NCBI RefSeq assembly: GCF_017368795.1
Contig: NZ_JAFNLL010000014.1
Coordinates: forward strand, 1 to 64,000
Direction: 5' to 3'
DNA: 64,000 bases
Source of the DNA: Arthrobacter cavernae
GTDB lineage: Bacteria; Actinomycetota; Actinomycetes; Actinomycetales; Micrococcaceae
Position 1 is the stretch's first letter. Every line of letters starts with the position of its first letter. Below the pieces are notes generated by a model. The model searched no databases. It was not told the DNA's origin and saw only the letters and a program-made list of their open reading frames with translations. Positions 59,494-64,000 of this stretch are shown here, piece after piece. The position numbers and the translations under genes were made by a program.

Positions 59494-60420
59494 ATGACTT
59501 CCAACCGTTTCGGACTCTATGGTGCCGTGACTATGGCCGGTCTTACCATCAGCCTTATCCTTACAGGCTGCGGACCTCAGCCGGCAGAAAATGCGGCTGC
59601 GGAAAGTGCGGCTCCCAGCCTGACGGCCGCTGCGAAATCGGCGCCCACGGCCCTTGCTACCGCCACTCCCACTCCCACAGCGTCTGCCACGACCGTTGCG
59701 CCTGCTCCTAAGCTTCCCGCCCAGCAGGTTGCCCTTGCCGCACCGGTCCAGCCGGCACCGGTCCAGCCGGTCCGGCCGGCACCGGTCCAGCCGGTCCGGC
59801 CGGCACCTGCCGCACCTGCTCCTGAGCTTCCCGCCCAGCAAGTGGCGCCGGTCGAGCCGGTCCAGCCGGCACCGGTCCAGCCCACACTGAAGTCCTTCAC
59901 GTTCCCCGATGGGCACATTTCCTTCTCCTACCCGGCTTCCTGGTCCGTCAGAACACAACGGGGGCCGGGCCTGGAGGTGCCTCCCTGGCAGCCCGTTGAC
60001 GCGATTGTCTCGGACCAAACCGGCACCGACCTCTTCAGCGTCTCAAGCGGCGCCAACGGCATCGGCTGCGTGGGTGCACCCACCAACCGCACAGTGCTCG
60101 ACAGTGCAGCCGTCCCAGGAATGCGTGAAGTTGATGGCACCACGCCGATGTTCGGATTTATCGTGGAAAACATCGGCGGTGAAGACTGGTACAAAATGGC
60201 GGTCATGAACCCCCGCAACCTGGAGGAGGGCGCCGTCGGGCAGTCCTGCACGTTGCTCGTTATGGGAAACGGCGGCGTTGCCAACGGGGTCATCTTCGAC
60301 CAGACGTTCTGGCCGAGCCCCCAGTCGGCGTTCCCGAGCCGACAGGCGGCGGAAGCGTGGATGGCCACAGAACAGTACGCACAGCTCAAGGCCCTGATCA
60401 TGAGCCTGAACTACTCCTAG
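59494..60420 (+). CDS. Lipoprotein with Pro-Ala-Val repeat linker, unknown function
   Basis: This 308-residue exported lipoprotein has a signal peptide (VTMAGLTISLILTGCGPQ) with Cys27 as lipidation site. Residues ~30-135 form a low-complexity linker of Ala, Pro, Val and Gln with repeated APVQPVRP units (three to four times). The globular C-terminal part from about 136 has strands FTFPDGHISFSYPASW and GLEVPPWQPVDAIVSDQTGT and a lone Cys pair (IGCVGA and QSCTLL). No family is recognised. The ATG follows an AAGGGGGA ribosome site 8 bases away. Confidence 0.75.
   Translation: MTSNRFGLYGAVTMAGLTISLILTGCGPQPAENAAAESAAPSLTAAAKSAPTALATATPTPTASATTVAPAPKLPAQQVALAAPVQPAPVQPVRPAPVQPVRPAPAAPAPELPAQQVAPVEPVQPAPVQPTLKSFTFPDGHISFSYPASWSVRTQRGPGLEVPPWQPVDAIVSDQTGTDLFSVSSGANGIGCVGAPTNRTVLDSAAVPGMREVDGTTPMFGFIVENIGGEDWYKMAVMNPRNLEEGAVGQSCTLLVMGNGGVANGVIFDQTFWPSPQSAFPSRQAAEAWMATEQYAQLKALIMSLNYS
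59740..59885 (+). repeat. In-gene tandem repeat coding for APVQPVRP units
   Basis: The words CCGGTCCAGCCGG and CCGGTCCGGCCGG repeat in tandem, coding for Pro-Val-Gln-Pro and Pro-Val-Arg-Pro. Such repeats can change copy number by slippage, which would lengthen or shorten the linker of the lipoprotein. Confidence 0.7.
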
Positions 60421-60831
60421 CGGTCTCGCAAGGGACGGCGCGACGGCGATGTTCGCCGTCGCGCCGGCGCTGACCGTCATGGCTAGCGTCTGGCGGCAAC
60501 TCCTCTAGCCTGCCTCTGCAAGAGGGACCGGGGGAGGTGGGCCGTGCGTCTGGGCCGGAAACAAGAAGGCGACGGCGGCGCGGGCACGCCCCGGTCTTAG
60601 GCACCCAGGGGGTGGGGGAGGGGACTCTCTCGGCCCGGCTTCGGCGCCCGATCGTCATAGCGGCCGGCATGTCGAACGCATCAGGAAGTCGCGGGATCAC
60701 CAAGATTCCGTTGCACCCCACCAGCAAAGGCTGCCTGCACGGCAGCCTCGAGCAGGCCCGCCTTCCCCGCGGCTGATCGGTACACCGTTTCCACGGCACC
60801 TCCGCTCCGGCATGCGCCGGCCGAATCGGTC
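60421..60831. other. Intergenic region after the lipoprotein gene
   Basis: The 411-bp gap begins with the perfect hairpin 60436-60466 and has no convincing gene; a 79-codon frame at 60537 is rich in arginine and lacks any recognisable pattern. The stretch 60528-60640 contains G-rich runs (GGGGGAGGTGGG and GGGGGTGGGGGAGGGG) that resemble in reverse the leader of the secreted-protein gene to its right. Confidence 0.5.
60436..60466 (+). terminator. Terminator after the lipoprotein gene
   Basis: CGGCGCGACGGCGA and TCGCCGTCGCGCCG form a perfect 14-bp stem with loop TGT, 15 bases after the stop codon. Confidence 0.72.
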
Positions 60832-61296
60832 CTACGCGTCCCTCACTTGGTCAAGCTGAATCTCTTCGATTGATCGGAAATTGGTGCAAGAACTGAAGTC
60901 GGGGACGCCGGGGAAGCCGGGGAAGCCGGGATCGCATAGCAACAGATCCACGATCGCCAGCGCCGTTCCATTCTTGAACGCGGAGGATTCAGCAATGACC
61001 GTGACCGTTTCTGTCTGAAGGTCACCGGTGCAGGGCTCAAAGCCGCCGGTGTTACTGCCAAAACCCCTGGCTATACGGCCCGCGTTGACCCGCTGGGAGA
61101 TCATCAGATTTGAGGTAACGTTCCGGCCTTTGTCGCAGGTGAACGAGAACGACACTTCAACCGCCACGCCTTCTGCGAGGAGGGTGCCGTCGCTGATGTC
61201 GGTCACCGACGTGGCCGCGCTGGCCGGTCCGGCCATGGCGAACAGGCCAACACCAAGGGTCAGGAGCAAAGCGGCGGAACGCATGGCTGTATTCAT
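60832..61296 (-). CDS. Small secreted protein, unknown function
   Basis: This 154-residue protein has a clear signal peptide (SAALLLTLGVGLFAMAGPAS followed by AATS). The mature part contains four cysteines in two pairs (FTCDKGRN, EPCTGDLQ, LLCDPGFP, SSCTNF), suggesting two disulfides, and a Gly-Phe-Pro-rich loop. No family is recognised. The strong ribosome site (GAGGAGGAA) lies 7 bases before the ATG. A long G+C-rich leader precedes the gene. Confidence 0.72.
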   Translation of the reverse strand: MNTAMRSAALLLTLGVGLFAMAGPASAATSVTDISDGTLLAEGVAVEVSFSFTCDKGRNVTSNLMISQRVNAGRIARGFGSNTGGFEPCTGDLQTETVTVIAESSAFKNGTALAIVDLLLCDPGFPGFPGVPDFSSCTNFRSIEEIQLDQVRDA

Positions 61297-61603
61297 GACT
61301 TAACTTCCTCCTCATTTGGGACAAGCGGCATCGCCTGCCCTGGGTGCCCTCCAGTCAGGGATCTGACTGGGGGAGCCCAAGCACCCGGACTTAAACCATA
61401 ATCTTGGGCGTTGTAGCCGTCCCCTGCAAGGGGGTGGGGAGGGGTCCCTCTTCCGATTGCCGACGCTGACCGGTGGTCTTAGAGCCTCAGGTCGCGAACG
61501 CTTCCCAGGGATTTTGGAATCGACCAAGATTGGCATGGCCACTTAACAGGCGCTGCCCCCGTCGCGCCACAAGGGCACGGCGGGGGGCAGCGATCGAAAG
61601 AAG
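61297..61603 (-). other. Structured leader or intergenic region before the secreted-protein gene
   Basis: Reading the minus strand, the region holds GGGTGCTTGGGCTCCCCCAG, TCAGATCCCTGACTGG and GGGCACCC: nested stems with CCAGTCA/TGACTGG inside GGGTGC/GCACCC. It could be a structured 5' untranslated region. No match to a riboswitch class that I know was found. The rest of the gap, to 61603, has no gene. Confidence 0.35.
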
Positions 61604-62566
61604 CTAGGAAGCCAGCCGGCGTTCCACGTCCTCGATGGCCGGGTAGGCGGCCTGCGTGCCTTTCTTGGTGGCGGCCAGGGCGGCGGCCACGGAGGCGAAG
61701 GACGCGGCCTCGGCCAGGGAATCCCCGGCCGCCAGCCGGGCGGCAACGGCGCCGGTGAAGGCATCGCCCGCGCCGGTGGTGTCCACGGCGTTGACCTTGG
61801 TGGGCGCAACCCGGGTGATCCGGGAACCGGCGGCCGCCTGCGAGTCGAGAACCACGGAGCCGTGGGCGCCGAGCGTCACCAGCACACGCTCCAGGCCGCG
61901 CGCGGCGAACTGCAGCCGGACCGGCTCCCACGCCGCGGCGTCGGCGTCGGCGTCTGGCACCTCGGCGTCGCCCAGGAACAGCGAGGCCTCGTGCGCGTTC
62001 ACCAGCAGGACATCGCTCAAGTCCGCGAGGCTTTGCGGGATCTCCGCGTACGGCGAGAGGTTCAGCAGAACCGTTGCGCCGGCGTCGTGCCCTGCCTGTG
62101 CGGCGGCCGCGACCGTCTCGAGGCTGACCTCAAGGCAGAGGCAGACGACGGCCGCACGGTCGAAGGCATCCGCGGCGGCAGTGATGTCGGCGGGGGACAG
62201 GGTGCCGTTGGCGCCCGCCGAGATGATGATGTTGTTCTCGCCGTGCGCGTCCACGGAGATGACCGCGACGCCGGTGGCCGCAACGGAGGAGCTGCGGACG
62301 CGGGAAATATCCACGCCGGCGCTGGCGGTGGACGCCAGGAGCATGGCCCCGTTGGCGTCGTCGCCCACCGCACCGACCAGGCTCACGTGTCCGCCGAGCT
62401 TGCTGGCGGCCACCGCCTGGTTGGCGCTCTTGCCGCCGGGGTTGACGGCAAAGCCGTTGCCGTGGACAGTTTCGCCCGGCAGGGGGAGCCGCTCGCAGTA
62501 AATGGTCAGGTCCGCGTTCAGGGACCCGACGACGACGATCCGGCCGGCTGTGCCTTCTGGCGTCAC
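61604..62566 (-). CDS. rbsK: Ribokinase (PfkB family)
   Basis: This 320-residue PfkB-type carbohydrate kinase phosphorylates ribose to ribose-5-phosphate with ATP. It has the first signature NPGGKSANQAVAASKLGGHV and the second signature NAVDTTGAGDAFTGAVAARL with the catalytic Asp in DTTGAGD. The start GTG at 62566 overlaps the stop of the transporter gene by 4 bp (GTGA), so the two form an operon. The longer upstream frame is inside the transporter gene and is rejected. Confidence 0.92.
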   Translation of the reverse strand: MTPEGTAGRIVVVGSLNADLTIYCERLPLPGETVHGNGFAVNPGGKSANQAVAASKLGGHVSLVGAVGDDANGAMLLASTASAGVDISRVRSSSVAATGVAVISVDAHGENNIIISAGANGTLSPADITAAADAFDRAAVVCLCLEVSLETVAAAAQAGHDAGATVLLNLSPYAEIPQSLADLSDVLLVNAHEASLFLGDAEVPDADADAAAWEPVRLQFAARGLERVLVTLGAHGSVVLDSQAAAGSRITRVAPTKVNAVDTTGAGDAFTGAVAARLAAGDSLAEAASFASVAAALAATKKGTQAAYPAIEDVERRLAS

Positions 62567-63990
62567 TTGGCGACCTCGGCCTCGACGGGCTTCGGGATCA
62601 GCAGGGAGGCCGCGAAGGCCGCTGCGGTGATGGCCAGGCCGGTAACCACGACGGTCAGGTAGGAGGCCTTGGCGTCGCCCAGCGCGGAGGTGGCCACCAG
62701 GATGGCTGGCAGCACCAGGAAGCTCAGGCCTGCGCCGAGGTTGAAGGCGCCGGCGTTCATGCCCGGCAGGAAGCCGGGGTTGCCGTGCGGCGAGAGGACG
62801 ACGCCGAGTCCGTTCAGCATGATGTTGACCGTACCCGCATACATGATGCCCAGCAAGGCTGTTCCGGCGATCATCATGGGCAGGCTGCTGAGGCCGAAGA
62901 ACGCGATGATGGCCAGGGCCGCGATGCTGCCGACCATGCCGATGCGCAGCACCTTGGTGTAGCCGAGGACCGGGGCCAGGCGGCCGCTGACGGGGCCGAC
63001 CGCCCAGCCGAGCAGGGCATACGGGGTGAGGATGATGAGCGACATTTCGGTGGGTCCCAGGCCGAAGCCCGGGGCCGCAGCCTGCACGTAGGCCGGGACG
63101 ATGCCGTTGATGACGGCGAAGATGCCGGTCATGGTCAGGGTTGTGGTCAGCAGCGGCGCCCAGGTGGAGCGCTGGCGCAGGTGGATGGTTTCCACCATGG
63201 GTTCCTTGGCGCGCTTCTCCACGGTCCAGAAGGCGAAGAACGCTGCGGCGGCAACCACGATCAGGCCGATGGCGAGCATCAAGGTGCCGGCGGAGAACGC
63301 CCCCACCAGCTTTGAGCCTTCGTTGAGGGCCGTGAGCAGCGCGCCGACGGCAATGACGATGAAGAACACGCCCAGCCAGTCCATGGTAGTGCCTGCCGCG
63401 GGCTTGCTTTCGCCGGCCAGGAGGGCGATCAGGGCGGTGGCCACGAGGGCCAAGACGACCATGAGCCAGAAGATGCTGCGGAAGCCGAAGTTCTCGGCGA
63501 AGTAGCCGCCCACGAAGGAGTCGACGCCGGCCACGCCGCCGTTGACTGCCGTGATCAGGCCCATGAGGGTGCCGTACTGGCGCGGATTGCTGACGGCGGA
63601 GCGCAGCATGATCAGGCACAGGGGCACCGTGGGGCCGCTGACACCCTGGATGATGCGGCCCACGAAGAGCCAGGTGACGTCCGGGGCCATGGCCGCGATG
63701 ACCGAGCCGATGGCCATCAGCAGCATCATGCCGATCAGGATCTTCTTGCGTCCGATGATGTCGCTCAGGCGCGGCAGGAACAGGGAGAACAGGGCCGCGG
63801 CCGTGAAGAACCAGGTCTGGGACAGGCCGATGACGGCCTGGTCCGTCTGCAGCTCGTTGCCCATGGTGACCAGGGCCGGGCTCAGCATGGAGGCGTTGAG
63901 CTGGAAGGCCACGCAGGCGGCCAGCAGGGCAACCATGAGGGCGGTGACGTTGGCGCGCGTGCCCTTGGTTTCAGAAAGGAGGGTGCTCAT
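62563..63990 (-). CDS. MFS transporter (DHA2/UriT-like) upstream of ribokinase
   Basis: This 475-residue membrane protein has about fourteen hydrophobic segments: AFQLNASMLSPALVTMGNEL at the first extracellular side, GLSQTWFFTAAALFSLFLPR, and LSDIIGRKKILIGMMLLMAI (motif A). It is probably a nucleoside or ribose importer because it overlaps the ribokinase gene. The arrangement is like the uridine-utilisation locus of corynebacteria (transporter, ribokinase, nucleosidase), which is an analogy from memory. The start overlaps the end of a further gene at the right edge (TAATG). Confidence 0.8.
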   Translation of the reverse strand: MSTLLSETKGTRANVTALMVALLAACVAFQLNASMLSPALVTMGNELQTDQAVIGLSQTWFFTAAALFSLFLPRLSDIIGRKKILIGMMLLMAIGSVIAAMAPDVTWLFVGRIIQGVSGPTVPLCLIMLRSAVSNPRQYGTLMGLITAVNGGVAGVDSFVGGYFAENFGFRSIFWLMVVLALVATALIALLAGESKPAAGTTMDWLGVFFIVIAVGALLTALNEGSKLVGAFSAGTLMLAIGLIVVAAAAFFAFWTVEKRAKEPMVETIHLRQRSTWAPLLTTTLTMTGIFAVINGIVPAYVQAAAPGFGLGPTEMSLIILTPYALLGWAVGPVSGRLAPVLGYTKVLRIGMVGSIAALAIIAFFGLSSLPMMIAGTALLGIMYAGTVNIMLNGLGVVLSPHGNPGFLPGMNAGAFNLGAGLSFLVLPAILVATSALGDAKASYLTVVVTGLAITAAAFAASLLIPKPVEAEVAK

Positions 63991-64000
63991 TACTTGGCCT
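63990..64000 (-). CDS. Last codons of an upstream gene (edge of window)
   Basis: On the minus strand the sequence GCC AAG TAA ends at 63990 and its last A is the first base of the MFS ATG (TAATG). Such sharing is typical of translationally coupled genes, so an upstream cistron of the same operon probably ends here. Only two codons and the stop are visible. Confidence 0.3.

Noticed and set aside
60537..60776. 79-codon open frame in the gap after the lipoprotein gene
   Set aside because: Its start has a G-rich upstream but the protein is Arg/Gly-rich without pattern or conserved neighbour; it looks like chance in GC-rich DNA.
61297..61500. c-di-AMP or c-di-GMP riboswitch before the secreted-protein gene
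   Set aside because: The stems do not match any conserved core I know; only nested hairpins are visible.
62567..63619. Extension of the ribokinase frame into the MFS gene
   Set aside because: The residues are Arg/Gly/His-rich and match no kinase; the GTGA overlap gives a natural start at 62566.
1..64000. CRISPR array, rRNA operon, prophage or conjugative element
   Set aside because: No regularly spaced direct repeats, no rRNA-like sequence, no phage structural or integrase genes were found. Mobile DNA is limited to the ISL3 and IS21 remnants and the palindromes.

Overview
The window is high-GC (roughly two thirds G+C), with GTG starts, a SAM-IV riboswitch, an MrpA-B fusion, SCP/CAP and FG-GAP secreted proteins and typical actinobacterial transporters. 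It looks like chromosomal DNA of a Micrococcaceae actinobacterium of the Arthrobacter/Pseudarthrobacter type. This placement rests on protein and motif resemblance recalled from memory, not on a search. Most of it is ordinary accessory and housekeeping chromosome; there is no prophage, CRISPR array or rRNA operon.

Layout. 0-0.75 kb: a 404-bp internally deleted ISL3-like insertion sequence with 30-bp inverted ends around a frameshifted transposase tail. 0.75-13 kb: a D-2-hydroxyacid dehydrogenase, an amino-acid-type ABC binding lipoprotein, an LLM oxidoreductase, an OtsB-like/GH15 two-domain protein whose phosphatase motif I is degenerate, an AEC carrier, a two-domain VOC protein, panD, a LysR regulator divergent from an MFS exporter, a SnoaL-like protein, tRNA-Gly(CCC) and an SRPBCC protein. 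13-20 kb: a secreted CAP/FG-GAP protein, dcd, a DUF559 nuclease-fold gene bracketed by palindromic repeats, a KhtT/KhtU-type K+ efflux pair and a UMF1-type MFS protein. 20-26.5 kb: the Mrp Na+/H+ antiporter operon mrpA(B)-C-D-E-F-G with translationally coupled genes. 26.5-31 kb: DUF4235, a NUDIX hydrolase, then a TPP riboswitch heading the ykoE-D-C thiamine/HMP ECF transporter. 31-37 kb: an ECF sigma factor with its membrane partner, an XRE-MurA fusion, a second palindrome-bracketed DUF559 gene and a YbdK-type ligase. 37-39 kb: a SAM-IV riboswitch controlling DUF1737-rhodanese-metZ. 39-44.6 kb: SulP permease, then an overlapping pair of a HAL-fold protein lacking its MIO motif and a cysteine-synthase-family PLP enzyme, then AhpD-like and lipoprotein genes. 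44.6-47 kb: tandem crcB fluoride channels between IS21 remnants, and a RelE/Phd toxin-antitoxin pair with a frameshifted antitoxin. 47-57.6 kb: pabC-like, cardiolipin synthase, YqeY, an NCS1 permease, a P-loop kinase-PabB fusion, a low-molecular-weight tyrosine phosphatase and a drug-type ABC exporter. 57.6-64 kb: a BBE-type FAD oxidase, two small exported proteins, ribokinase and an MFS transporter.

Functional links. Two cofactor circuits are visible: sulfur/methionine (SAM-IV, metZ, rhodanese, SulP nearby) and thiamine (TPP riboswitch, ECF transporter). pabC-like and pabB lie 4 kb apart and would together supply p-aminobenzoate for folate. Mrp and KhtTU together handle Na+/K+/pH balance. 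The ribokinase and MFS genes at the right edge look like the end of a ribose or nucleoside uptake operon that continues beyond the window.

The most unusual items are: (1) DUF559 genes, each bracketed by same-orientation copies of a different long palindromic repeat; (2) the MIO-less HAL homologue coupled to a PLP enzyme; (3) the fusions XRE-MurA and P-loop kinase-PabB; (4) the OtsB domain with both motif I aspartates replaced; (5) several start codons 6-7 nt downstream of a -10-like hexamer, suggesting leaderless mRNAs.
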